Assembly: GCA_013817245.1 (NCBI GenBank)
Contig: JACDDA010000002.1
Location: 1 to 64,000, forward strand
Length of the DNA: 64,000 nucleotides
Reading direction: 5' to 3'
Source: Gammaproteobacteria bacterium
Lineage (GTDB): Bacteria; Pseudomonadota; Gammaproteobacteria; HTCC5015
Every line of letters begins with the position of its first letter. Positions within the stretch are counted from its first letter, which is position 1. The notes below the pieces were generated by a model. The model did not search any database. It saw only the letters and a list, made by a program, of their open reading frames with translations, and had not been told where the DNA came from. The position numbers and the translations under genes are program-made. Below are positions 16,667 to 25,097 of the stretch, piece after piece.

Positions 16667-17697
16667 GCTGCGCCACCTAATGCGGTTTGTTCTGCTTGCG
16701 TATAAAACGCATCGGCGTGAATTTTTTCTTTAATCACACCTAATTCGCCACACAGTGCGGTAGCCGCATTTACCATCGGTGGAGGCCCGCATAAATACGC
16801 GCGAAACTCCGCCATGTCTTTAAAGTCGTGACGTACTGCATCGGTTACAAAACCGGTGCGGCGTGTTGTTGCGGCACTGGGTTCGGATAACACCGGCACA
16901 TATTTAAAATTCGGAAATTGCTTAGCCAAATTTTCAAAATGTTCAACTAAATATAAATCACGTTCGTCACGTGCACCGTAATAAAAATGTATCGGCTGGG
17001 TTGCGCCCGCGTGTAATGCGGTTTCAACAATCGACATGATCGGCGCTAATCCTGAACCACCTGCGATACCAATAATAGGGCTGCTGTCTTTTTCACGATA
17101 ATAAGCAGAACCATTGGGGCCTTTGACGCGCACCAGATCACCGACGGCTAATTTTTCTGCAACATAATTACTGAGCAGACCGTTCGGTACTTGCCGAACG
17201 TGAAATTCTAACTCTGCTTCCTCTGGACGATTTGCCATTGAATATTGTCGTTGCGGAATATCGCGCCCCGGCACTTCAAGATCCGCAAATTGACCCGCGG
17301 TAAAGGTATAAGGGCCACCACCATCGATACGAATTTTGATGCGCCAAATATCATGCGTCATCTGATCTTTGGCGGTAATCGTGCAACGCATAATGCGTAA
17401 GGGATGTACCACACGATCTTCGGATTCTAACCAGGCAATTTCGCAATCGCTCCAAGGCACTGCGCGGCAACATAAAACCAAACCTTCATCTTTTTCGGCT
17501 TGGCTAAGTGCAAATTCAGAATAAGACGCCATTTCGACTTCACCGCTATATAAACGGGACTTACACGCCGCGCAATTACCAGCACGGCAATCAAACGGAT
17601 AATTCACGCCTTGCTCGAGCGCAGCATCCAGAATAGTCTGACCCATCTTGACGGTAATGGGCTGCTCAACTTGTCGAATTTTTACTGAAAAGCTCAT
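16663..17697 (-). CDS. Ferredoxin/FAD/NAD(P) oxidoreductase, electron supplier for the diiron oxygenase
   Basis: A reductase of about 344 residues. The N-terminal plant-type 2Fe-2S domain has CRAGNCAAC (CX4CX2C, Cys37, 42, 45) and a fourth Cys near 76. Then come an FAD-binding domain (RQYSMANRP) and a NAD-binding domain (GIAGGSGLAPIMSIV, CGPPPMV). This order matches class IB reductases of the phenol hydroxylase, benzoate dioxygenase and BoxA type. As first gene of the operon it likely passes electrons from NAD(P)H to the PaaA-like protein. I chose ATG at 17697 because GGAAG lies 6 bases upstream; an in-frame start at 17754 would run through the operator. Confidence 0.9.
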   Translation of the reverse strand: MSFSVKIRQVEQPITVKMGQTILDAALEQGVNYPFDCRAGNCAACKSRLYSGEVEMASYSEFALSQAEKDEGLVLCCRAVPWSDCEIAWLESEDRVVHPLRIMRCTITAKDQMTHDIWRIKIRIDGGGPYTFTAGQFADLEVPGRDIPQRQYSMANRPEEAELEFHVRQVPNGLLSNYVAEKLAVGDLVRVKGPNGSAYYREKDSSPIIGIAGGSGLAPIMSIVETALHAGATQPIHFYYGARDERDLYLVEHFENLAKQFPNFKYVPVLSEPSAATTRRTGFVTDAVRHDFKDMAEFRAYLCGPPPMVNAATALCGELGVIKEKIHADAFYTQAEQTALGGAA

Positions 17698-17713
17698 TGC
17701 ACTTCCGCTGCGA

Positions 17714-17740
17714 TATATTGTAAGGTACCCATACAATATA
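17714..17740. promoter_or_regulatory. Perfect inverted repeat, likely MarR operator of the gentisate operon
   Basis: TATATTGTA (17714-17722) and TACAATATA (17732-17740) are perfect 9-bp arms with a 9-bp spacer (AGGTACCCA). The repeat lies between the divergent reductase and MarR genes, immediately downstream of and overlapping the predicted -10 box, so a bound repressor would block initiation. AT-rich dyads of this size are typical MarR-family sites. Confidence 0.75.
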
Positions 17741-17762
17741 GACGGTAAGCCCAAACTGTCAA
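17735..17762 (-). promoter_or_regulatory. Promoter of the CoA/gentisate operon
   Basis: On the minus strand TTGACA (17762-17757) is followed after 16 bp by TATATT (17740-17735). The -10 box is inside the right arm of the inverted repeat. Transcription would start near 17728 and leave about 30 bases of leader before the ATG at 17697. Confidence 0.6.
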
Positions 17763-17835
17763 GTGGATTTTTTAATAAAACCTTAATAATTTATTTCAAT
17801 AACGTTGTTAGCACGCGATCGAGCAGGAAACGACC

Positions 17836-18321
17836 ATGACGGATAAGCCCAGCAAATCACTTAATAAATCCCTTAATAAACCGGGAGACAAAACCCATTA
17901 CGGGATTCTGCCGTCTTTATTAGGATTTCAAGTGCGTCGCGCTCAGTTTGCCATGTTCCAGCATTTTCAAAAATACATAGAAATGACCGATATCACGCCT
18001 AGCCAAACCGGTGTTCTCGTTTTGGTCGGTGAAAATCCTGGCATTAGCCAAGTAGCGCTGGCTAAAGCCATCGGCATCGAACGCGCCAGTCTCGGCGAAG
18101 TCATCGGGCGTTTTGAAAAACAAGGTTGGATTACCCGCAAAGAAGCACCTTGGGATAAACGCTCACTTGCGGTTTATTTAACCGAGGCCGGCGAAAAATT
18201 AGTAAAAGAACTGCTGCCGGCTATTCAAGCGCATGAAGAACTTTTATCGAATAACTTCACAACGGAAGAACGCGAAACCTTAATTCATTTGTTGCGCCGC
18301 TTAGCCGATAATTTCGATTAA
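17836..18321 (+). CDS. MarR-family regulator, likely repressor of the gentisate operon
   Basis: This 161-residue protein has a winged-helix core (ITPSQTGVLVLVGENPGISQ, then VALAKAIGIERASLGEVIGR) and the family's dimerisation helices at both ends. It is divergent from the nine-gene aromatic operon and separated by a short region with a perfect dyad. MarR repressors of aromatic catabolism usually respond to the acid or its CoA ester; the ligand here is unknown. A second MarR in the window (31742-32191) is of the same subfamily. The N-terminal 20 residues (repeated SLNK) are not conserved and the true start may be later. Confidence 0.87.
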   Translation: MTDKPSKSLNKSLNKPGDKTHYGILPSLLGFQVRRAQFAMFQHFQKYIEMTDITPSQTGVLVLVGENPGISQVALAKAIGIERASLGEVIGRFEKQGWITRKEAPWDKRSLAVYLTEAGEKLVKELLPAIQAHEELLSNNFTTEERETLIHLLRRLADNFD

Positions 18322-18495
18322 TCACTCTTAATCACAATTTAATCTTGGAAATCGTCATTAAATCCAACAAAGTTTCATGCAAAATTACAACAGAGTCCCT
18401 ATACTGCGCGCCCCTCTCTGGCCTCGCGTATGTATATAGGATGGGTTGTGGAGGGTTTCGTGAGCGTCGCTCACCTTCACACATAAGGCCCTATC
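18322..18495 (+). promoter_or_regulatory. Leader of deaD with a small hairpin
   Basis: This is the untranslated gap before deaD. It contains a perfect GTGAGC (18460-18465) / GCTCAC (18469-18474) hairpin with a 3-base loop, 22 bases before the ATG at 18496. A long structured leader would fit cold-shock control of deaD, but no known motif can be named. Confidence 0.35.
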
Positions 18496-20586
18496 ATGTC
18501 CGCAATAGCAGAAGACACATCCGATATTATTCGTTTTCAAGATCTCAATTTATCTGAGCCTGTACTTAAAGCAGTATTAGATGTGGGTTATGAAATTCCA
18601 TCGCCGATTCAAGCGCAAATTATTCCGCATATTCTGGCGGGCCGAGACGTTTTAGGCCAAGCCCAAACCGGTACCGGCAAAACCGCTGCATTTGCATTGC
18701 CTTTGTTGTGCCGCATTGATTTGAAAAAAAGCCAACCACAAGTTTTAGTGTTAGCGCCTACTCGCGAACTTGCGATTCAAGTAGCAGAAGCGTTTCAACG
18801 TTATGCGACGCATCTTAAAGGTCTGCATGTGTTGCCTATATATGGCGGCCAGCAATACAGCACGCAGTTACAACAATTAAAACGCGGTGTGCATGTGATT
18901 GTCGGCACGCCCGGTCGCGTCATGGATCACATGCGCCGCGGCACTTTAAATTTAGACGCGCTGCAATGTTTAGTATTAGATGAAGCCGATGAAATGTTGC
19001 GCATGGGTTTTATTGACGACGTTGAATGGGTGTTAGAACAAACACCGCCAAAACGCCAAGTGGCCTTATTTTCTGCAACCATGCCTTCGGTTATTCGTCG
19101 CATCGCGCAACAACATTTACAAGATCCAGAAGAAGTCACTATTAAAGTTCGTACGTCCACGGCTGAAACCATCAATCAGCGTTTCTTAATTGCCAACGGC
19201 AATCAAAAATTAGATGCTTTAACGCGCGTATTAGAAGCCGAAACATTTAACGGTGTGATTATTTTTGTACGCACTAAAATTACCACCGAAGAATTAGCTG
19301 AAAAATTACAAGCACGCGGTTACTCAGCAGCGGCACTGAATGGTGATATTGCCCAGAAACAACGTGAACGTACCGTTGAACGCATTAAAAATGGCCAACT
19401 CGATATTTTAATCGCAACCGATGTTGCAGCACGCGGGCTAGACGTAGAACGTATTAGTCACGTTATTAATTATGATATTCCTTACGATACCGAAGCCTAT
19501 GTGCATCGTATTGGCCGTACGGGCCGCGCTGGTCGTAGTGGTGAAGCTATTTTATTTGTTGCGCCACGTGAAACGCGCATGTTAGCGACGATTGAACGTG
19601 CTACGCGTCAAAAAATCGAACGCATGGAATTACCTTCGGTAGAAATAATTAACGATAAACGTATCACTGCGTTTAAAAAACTCATTGGCGATACGATCAA
19701 CGCCGGCGAGTTAGAATTTTTTAATCAGTTAATTACTGATTTTCACAAAGAAACCGAAATTCCAATGCTCGATATCGCCGGCGCGTTAGCAAAATTGGCG
19801 CAAGGCGACCAACCGTTGTTGATTGAAAACAAACCGTTCAAAAATGATTTCAAAGAATCACGCAGCGATAATTCGCGTCCGCGCGAAGATCGTGCGCCTC
19901 GCGGTGATCGACCACCGCGTCGCGATCGCGATTCACGTTCTGATCGCGATGCCGCACCACGTCATGATCGCGGTGAACGCGATAATAATCGTGGTCAAGA
20001 TCGTAATCGAGATCGTGATGCACCGCCGCGTCGCGAACGCGCGGTTCCAGAAGCGGGCATGGCACGTTTTCGAGTGGATGTCGGTCATGATCATGGCGTT
20101 AAACCCGGCAACTTAGTGGGTGCAATTGCTAATGAAACCGGTATCGACAGCGCTTACATCGGTCATATCAAAATTCATGACGATTACAGCACCGTCGACT
20201 TGCCGAGTGATTTGCCATCCAAATCGTTACAAGTGTTACAAAAAACATGGGTAGCCGGTCGTCAATTGTCTATTCGCCGCATTGATGGCGATGATGCACA
20301 GGAATCTTCAGATAACGTTCGCACTGCAGCACCGCGTGATCCCAATAAACGCGCCAGCCGTCCTGCAAAATCCACTGCGGAATATGGTGACAGACCCGCT
20401 CGCTCCGATAGATCAGATAGACCAGAAAGATCAGACAAGCCAACCGCGCGCGCGCCCAAAGCCGCTTTTGATGGCGAAAAACCAGCCCGCAAATTAGCTT
20501 TAAAAGAAAGTGACGGTAGCACCAGTCCGCGCAAACCTATTAAAGCCGGCAAACCTAGCTACAAGCCCAAAAATAAAGCAGAGTAA
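18496..20586 (+). CDS. deaD: DEAD-box ATP-dependent RNA helicase DeaD/CsdA
   Basis: A 696-residue helicase. Motifs in order are a Q motif (GYEIPSPIQAQ), AQTGTGKT, PTRELAIQ, GTPGRV, DEADEML, SATMP, then in the second RecA domain ATDVAARGLD and HRIGRTGRAGR. An Arg/Asp-rich repeat stretch follows (about 455-515), then a DbpA-type RNA-binding domain (MARFRVDVGHDHGVKPGNLV) and a basic Ser/Arg/Asp tail. This order is that of DeaD/CsdA, which unwinds structured RNA in ribosome assembly and mRNA decay, chiefly in the cold. The neighbour cspA fits a cold-response setting. Confidence 0.93.
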   Translation: MSAIAEDTSDIIRFQDLNLSEPVLKAVLDVGYEIPSPIQAQIIPHILAGRDVLGQAQTGTGKTAAFALPLLCRIDLKKSQPQVLVLAPTRELAIQVAEAFQRYATHLKGLHVLPIYGGQQYSTQLQQLKRGVHVIVGTPGRVMDHMRRGTLNLDALQCLVLDEADEMLRMGFIDDVEWVLEQTPPKRQVALFSATMPSVIRRIAQQHLQDPEEVTIKVRTSTAETINQRFLIANGNQKLDALTRVLEAETFNGVIIFVRTKITTEELAEKLQARGYSAAALNGDIAQKQRERTVERIKNGQLDILIATDVAARGLDVERISHVINYDIPYDTEAYVHRIGRTGRAGRSGEAILFVAPRETRMLATIERATRQKIERMELPSVEIINDKRITAFKKLIGDTINAGELEFFNQLITDFHKETEIPMLDIAGALAKLAQGDQPLLIENKPFKNDFKESRSDNSRPREDRAPRGDRPPRRDRDSRSDRDAAPRHDRGERDNNRGQDRNRDRDAPPRRERAVPEAGMARFRVDVGHDHGVKPGNLVGAIANETGIDSAYIGHIKIHDDYSTVDLPSDLPSKSLQVLQKTWVAGRQLSIRRIDGDDAQESSDNVRTAAPRDPNKRASRPAKSTAEYGDRPARSDRSDRPERSDKPTARAPKAAFDGEKPARKLALKESDGSTSPRKPIKAGKPSYKPKNKAE

Positions 20587-20606
20587 GTCCTGATAGCGTG
20601 ACATTT

Positions 20607-20630
20607 CGCCAAGTGCATCCGCATTTGGCG
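20607..20630 (+). other. Strong hairpin after deaD
   Basis: CGCCAAGTGC (20607-20616), loop ATCC, GCATTTGGCG (20621-20630), with one G-T pair. No T tract follows, so it is not a classical terminator; it may protect the 3' end or be part of the cspA leader. A near-repeat of T-run and A-run blocks lies downstream (about 20647-20690). Confidence 0.45.
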
Positions 20631-20817
20631 CTCGCCACCCGACAAAATGATGTTTTTTCTCTAAAAAAAGATGGTTTTTGCTAAAAAAAGGGCGTAGATT
20701 TGCTGCTGCTGCGGATTTTGCCGCGATTGTTTAGGTTCGTATCCTCGTGTTACTCCAAAAACTCCCCGCTTATAAAGCTGCAGTTCTTCTTCAACTTCTC
20801 TAAATTGGTAAATAGAA

Positions 20818-21021
20818 ATGGCTACAGGTACTGTTAAATGGTTCAACGAGTCTAAGGGTTATGGTTTCATCACCCCAGACAATGGCAGCAAAGACGTGTT
20901 TGTACACTTCCAAGCTATCCAAGGCTCCGGTTTCCGCACTTTGGCCGAAGGCCAAAAAGTGGCTTTCGACATCGAGCAAGGCCCCAAAGGCCCTCAAGCA
21001 GCGAATGTTGTAGCACAGTAA
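20818..21021 (+). CDS. cspA: Cold-shock protein, CspA family
   Basis: This 67-residue single cold-shock domain has the RNP1 motif (KGYGFITP) and RNP2 motif (VFVHF). It binds single-stranded RNA and acts as an RNA chaperone and antiterminator. The upstream gap is about 230 bp, long enough for the structured leader usual for csp genes, and a clear terminator follows. Whether it is cold-induced cannot be told from sequence; several csp paralogues usually exist in one genome. Confidence 0.93.
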   Translation: MATGTVKWFNESKGYGFITPDNGSKDVFVHFQAIQGSGFRTLAEGQKVAFDIEQGPKGPQAANVVAQ

Positions 21022-21047
21022 TTTTACTGTTCTATCGCGACTTGAAC

Positions 21048-21072
21048 AAAAGCCCCGCCATGCGGGGTTTTT
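21048..21072 (+). terminator. Rho-independent terminator of cspA
   Basis: CCCCGC (21053-21058), loop CAT, GCGGGG (21062-21067), then TTTTT. An AAAAG run precedes the stem, so weak function on the opposite strand for rlmKL is possible. Confidence 0.88.
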
Positions 21073-21102
21073 GCTTTTTAGCTTATTAAGTTAAAGACCG
21101 CA

Positions 21103-23250
21103 TTAAGATGCGTGTTTAATTTGATAAACCTGATGAATATGTAAATCCCGCAAAAAATCAGGATCTGTCATGGCGCGACTCACATCTTTTATGTGATAAC
21201 GCGTTTCTAACACAGCATCCAATTTAAATTTACGATAATTCGTCGAAAAAATTAAAACCCCACCTTTGCTCAATAAACGCATTACATGTTGAATGATTTC
21301 AGCATGGTCACGTTGAATATCTAAAGTGCCTTCCATGCCTTTAGAGTTTGAAAAACTCGGTGGATCTAGGAAAATTACATCATATTGTCCATACGCCGTT
21401 TCTATCCATTCCAAACAATTGGCGCGCAAGACGCGGTGTTTGCGTAAGTCCATGCCGTTCAATTTAAAATTATGTTCAGCCCATTCGATATAGGTATTCG
21501 ACAAATCAACGCTCACACTTTCACTAGCGCCCGCCAAAGCGGCTTGCACCGTAACGCTGCCGGTATAACAAAATAAATTTAAAAAACGTTGGCCTTGTAC
21601 ATTTTCAGCAATCCAACGGCGCACCGGCCGATGATCTAAAAATAATCCTGTATCCAAATAGTCAGTTAAGTTTATTGAATACTGTGCCGGGCCTTCTTGC
21701 ACAATCATGGTTTCGCCGCGTTGATTCAATTTTTGATATTGTTCTTTGCCTTTTTGACGGCGACGTTCTTTATAAAAAATTCTTTCTTCTGGCACATTCA
21801 ACGCTACCGGTAACGCACGCTGAATTTCTTTAAAGCGTTTAGCGGCCGCTTCATCATCCACGGTTTTCGGTGCGGCATATTCGGCTACATGCACATAGTT
21901 TGCGTAAATATCGACGGCTACCGAATATTCCGGCATATCCGCATCATACAAACGATACGCATGAATATTATTTTTCTTAACCCAACTCGCTAATTTTTTC
22001 TGATTTTTTTGCAAGCGATTAGCAAACATTTGCGCGCCTTCGCTTAAGCGCGGAATCCCATCACGAAAATTTTCTGCTTGCACTGAAAACAACAATAACT
22101 TACACGGCAAGGCACCATTAAACAGCGCGTACGATTTTTGCGAACGCAAACCTAATGCGTGACCAAAATCAGGATTGCCAGTAAAAATCGCCGCCTGCCA
22201 TGATTGGAATCCTTTTTTTATACTCGTGCCAATCTGCGCGTACAACGCTCGCAAACCTTTTTCTTCACTAAGGCGTTCGCCGTAAGGTGGATTAGTAATC
22301 AATAATCCCTGCACCTTATTTTTATCGTCGTCTTCATTAAGTATTTGCTGCGTAGGATTTTTTAAGTGCTCAACCGCTTGCTGCTCAAAATGTAAATGTT
22401 TCGCAACGCCGGCGCGCAATGCATTGGCTCGTGCTTGTTGTAATACTTTGGCATCTTGATCATAACCATACGCTATTATTTCTTGCAGTGGTTTTTGTGC
22501 GGCGCTGGCTGCGTCTACTTGCAACTGCCACAAAGCCGGATCATGCCCACGCCATGCATCTAATTCAAAAGGCGCGCGCAACACACCAGGAGCAATATTT
22601 GCTGCCATTAAAGCCGCTTCAATCAACAAGGTACCCGAGCCGCACAACGGATCTACAATGGGCGCATGATCCATTAGCGCTGGCCAACCCGCGCGAATTA
22701 ATAAAGCGGCCGCTAAATTTTCTTTGAGCGGTGCGATGCCTGCTTCTAAACGATAACCGCGCTGATGTAGTGAATGACCATTGAGCTGCAAACTCAAAGT
22801 TAAATGTTCGTGATGCAAACGCGCATGAATGCGTATGTCAGGATTTTGTGTATCAACGGAAGGTCGATCGCCCAACTGATTACGCATGCGATCAACAACC
22901 GCATCTTTAATGCGTTGCGCGCCAAATTGTGTATGACGAATATGTTCGTTACTGCCATCAAAATTAACGACAAACGTTGTGGATGTTTGTAAATGCTCTT
23001 CCCACGGAATGTTGGCCGCGATCTCGTACAATGCCTCGGGCGAATCTAATTTTGCTTGCGCTAAAATAATGCGAATGCCATTGGCTAAACGCGTCCACAA
23101 ACCGACACGATAAATTTCTTCCAGAGTCATGTCGGCCGCAACACCTGCTACCGCTGTTTTGCTTACAGTAATACCAAGCTGCGCGCATTCATCAGCTAAC
23201 AAACCTTCGATTGATTTAGGGCAGGTAATAAAACATTCGTATTGAGTCAT
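21103..23250 (-). CDS. rlmL: Fused 23S rRNA methyltransferase RlmKL (m2G2445 / m7G2069)
   Basis: A 715-residue double methyltransferase. The N-terminal half has a THUMP domain and an RlmL domain (DPLCGSGTLLIEAALMAANI, then LLITNPPYGERL). The C-terminal half is RlmK (LNLFCYTGSVTVQAALAGA, then DVIFLDPPSFSNSKGM). The fusion is the usual gammaproteobacterial form, about 700 residues in E. coli. It modifies 23S rRNA at G2445 and G2069 during assembly. It is monocistronic in appearance. Confidence 0.94.
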   Translation of the reverse strand: MTQYECFITCPKSIEGLLADECAQLGITVSKTAVAGVAADMTLEEIYRVGLWTRLANGIRIILAQAKLDSPEALYEIAANIPWEEHLQTSTTFVVNFDGSNEHIRHTQFGAQRIKDAVVDRMRNQLGDRPSVDTQNPDIRIHARLHHEHLTLSLQLNGHSLHQRGYRLEAGIAPLKENLAAALLIRAGWPALMDHAPIVDPLCGSGTLLIEAALMAANIAPGVLRAPFELDAWRGHDPALWQLQVDAASAAQKPLQEIIAYGYDQDAKVLQQARANALRAGVAKHLHFEQQAVEHLKNPTQQILNEDDDKNKVQGLLITNPPYGERLSEEKGLRALYAQIGTSIKKGFQSWQAAIFTGNPDFGHALGLRSQKSYALFNGALPCKLLLFSVQAENFRDGIPRLSEGAQMFANRLQKNQKKLASWVKKNNIHAYRLYDADMPEYSVAVDIYANYVHVAEYAAPKTVDDEAAAKRFKEIQRALPVALNVPEERIFYKERRRQKGKEQYQKLNQRGETMIVQEGPAQYSINLTDYLDTGLFLDHRPVRRWIAENVQGQRFLNLFCYTGSVTVQAALAGASESVSVDLSNTYIEWAEHNFKLNGMDLRKHRVLRANCLEWIETAYGQYDVIFLDPPSFSNSKGMEGTLDIQRDHAEIIQHVMRLLSKGGVLIFSTNYRKFKLDAVLETRYHIKDVSRAMTDPDFLRDLHIHQVYQIKHAS

Positions 23251-23307
23251 TATGATTTCATTTGTTTTTTGAGAAATATATTAAAAAAATATTTTTGTTT
23301 AAGCGTA

Positions 23308-24210
23308 TTAAGCTTGAATCCAATATTTAACGTTTTGAGTTTTTAAAAAAGTTTCGGCGTGTTTACCATGCAACATCGCCAGCGTAGATAAAATTCCCGC
23401 TTGCGTACACGTTGCCGCTGCCACACTCACCGAACGTGGCGCATTATTAACCGGCCAAGCCGTGCGCGGATTTAAGATATGACTATAACGTTTGCCTTTA
23501 CGTAACAAATAACGGCGCGCATCACCACTAGTCGTCAGAGCACCTTGCTGTAGTTTAATCAACATACTCACGCCCGTGCCGCCAACTGATTCGATACCCA
23601 CTTCCCAATAAGGTCGTTGTTTAGGTGCTGCGCTTGCGCATAAGTCACCACCAAAATTAATTAACACGGGTAATTGATACTTTGTTATCACGCATTGTAA
23701 AGCACTGTCCACTGCGTACTCTTTGCCGATACCACCTAAATCTATTTCCATCCCGGCCGGTAAAGTAATAAACGGTTTTTGCCATTGTACTTTTGACCAT
23801 CCAATATACGGCAACAACGCTTTCGCAGCCTGCCGCGCAGGAATATTATCTGAACCATCAAAACGCCAAATTTTTCGCAACACACCGCAGGTTACATCAA
23901 ACAAACCATCGCTTAAAACATAACAATGTGCAGCAAAATCTAATAACCGCGCAACTTCATCATCTACTTCAATTGCATTGCCGGCACTATGATTGATTGC
24001 ATAAATAATATTGTCGTCACGATAACGGCTGAATTTTTGTTCAACTCGCCAAGCCTCATCGGCAACCAATTTAGTGATCGCCGCACACACAGATGCATCA
24101 TGAGTCTCCACAATAACCTCGCAAGGCGAAGCCATCGCGACAAATTGCCCTACCCAAAAATCGCCTCGCGCCAGCGGTTCACTCAAGGTGTGTGATAAAT
24201 GATCTGGCAT
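23308..24210 (-). CDS. ApbE-type FAD:protein FMN transferase
   Basis: This 300-residue protein has ApbE motifs: DLGGIGKEYAVD (about 153), GALTTSGDARRYL, SHILNPRTAWPV and the C-terminal CTQAGILSTLAML. ApbE proteins transfer FMN from FAD onto Ser/Thr of target proteins, normally outside the cytoplasm. This one starts MPDHLSHTLSEP and shows no signal peptide or lipobox, unlike typical ApbE. It is divergent from TlpA, DUF4266 and DUF3570 genes, an association I recall as recurrent in flavinylation surveys. The target is probably encoded by those genes or elsewhere. The symbol is left blank because several subfamilies exist. Confidence 0.85.
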   Translation of the reverse strand: MPDHLSHTLSEPLARGDFWVGQFVAMASPCEVIVETHDASVCAAITKLVADEAWRVEQKFSRYRDDNIIYAINHSAGNAIEVDDEVARLLDFAAHCYVLSDGLFDVTCGVLRKIWRFDGSDNIPARQAAKALLPYIGWSKVQWQKPFITLPAGMEIDLGGIGKEYAVDSALQCVITKYQLPVLINFGGDLCASAAPKQRPYWEVGIESVGGTGVSMLIKLQQGALTTSGDARRYLLRKGKRYSHILNPRTAWPVNNAPRSVSVAAATCTQAGILSTLAMLHGKHAETFLKTQNVKYWIQA

Positions 24211-24343
24211 TTTTATTTATCGTCCTCGCTGACGCCCATTTGCGTCTTTTAACTGACCAACAATGCCGCAATGATGGCACTTCGGCGAGCTAGTATATTA
24301 GAATGGCCACGATCTGGCAGACTGTTCTTGTGGAGATAAAAGA

Positions 24344-24835
24344 ATGAGATTTTCAGTTGTACGCGCGATCTTAATCGTGCTCATTGGTTTTATGGCTAGT
24401 GTTAGTAACCTCGCCTTTAGTGCGCAAGCCCCTCAGTTTGTTTTACCTACCGCCAAAGGTACGCCCGTTTCATTGGCTAGTTTGCGCGGCAAAGTGGTTT
24501 ATGTAGATTTTTGGGCTTCATGGTGTGGCCCCTGTCGTAAATCATTTCCGTGGATGAGCGAAATGCAAACCCGTTACGGCGAAAAATTCAAAGTTGTTGC
24601 CATCAATCTCGACGAAAATCGCAATGATGCGTATAAATTTATTACTGAAATCAAACCTAATTTCACTATCGTATTTGACCCTAAAGGCACGAGCGCCGAA
24701 AGCTACAAAGTGATTGGTATGCCGAGTTCTTATTTAATTGATAAAAATGGCAAACTAGTCGACTCATTTGTAGGTTATCGTTTCGAAGACAAAGCCATGG
24801 TTGAAAAGAAAATTAACGCTCTGTTAGCTCAATAA
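24344..24835 (+). CDS. TlpA-like periplasmic thioredoxin
   Basis: This 163-residue protein has a signal peptide or anchor (residues 1-27) and a thioredoxin fold with WCGPC active site (VDFWASWCGPCRKS), the expected cis-Pro region (GMPSSYLID) and an AhpC/TSA-like order. It acts as a disulfide reductase or isomerase in the periplasm. A GGAGATAAAAG sequence supports the ATG. The gene directly precedes a lipoprotein ending in two cysteines, so that C-terminal Cys pair is a reasonable substrate. Confidence 0.9.
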   Translation: MRFSVVRAILIVLIGFMASVSNLAFSAQAPQFVLPTAKGTPVSLASLRGKVVYVDFWASWCGPCRKSFPWMSEMQTRYGEKFKVVAINLDENRNDAYKFITEIKPNFTIVFDPKGTSAESYKVIGMPSSYLIDKNGKLVDSFVGYRFEDKAMVEKKINALLAQ

Positions 24836-24869
24836 CATTCTCTTATCCTCTTAAATTAAGGGCTACTTC

Positions 24870-25097
24870 ATGCGAACGATTTTTATGAAGACTAGATTTT
24901 TACTGCTGCTAGGGCTGCTGTTCACTTTATGCGCCTGTGCACCCATTAAACCTTGGGAGCGCGGCATATTGGCGCAACCCACCATGCAATTAGTGCCAGA
25001 CAAAATGGTCAGCTATGGCAATGACCATATTTATTTTAGTAAAGAAGGCTCAACCGGTGGTAAGGGCGTAGGCGGAGGTGGCTGTGGCTGCAACTAA
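24870..25097 (+). CDS. DUF4266 small lipoprotein with GGCGCN tail
   Basis: This 75-residue protein has an N-terminal hydrophobic segment and lipobox (LFTLCAC), so Cys near residue 22 is probably lipidated. A short soluble part (PIKPWERGILAQPTMQL) follows, then a Gly-rich tail (GGKGVGGGG) ending CGCN. AAGGG lies 7 bases before the ATG at 24870; a second Met is 5 codons on. DUF4266 members share PWE-x-G-x-LA and the CGCN end, as I recall. The function is unknown. The stop overlaps the start of the next gene. The SKEGSTGG stretch loosely resembles ApbE target motifs. Confidence 0.78.
   Translation: MRTIFMKTRFLLLLGLLFTLCACAPIKPWERGILAQPTMQLVPDKMVSYGNDHIYFSKEGSTGGKGVGGGGCGCN

Noticed and set aside
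17698-17754. Extended N-terminus of the reductase
   Set aside because: The extra codons lie in the operator; GGAAG and homology support ATG 17697.
19850-20065. Minus-strand reading frame in deaD
   Set aside because: It arises from the Arg/Asp-rich repeat codons read in reverse and has no independent support.
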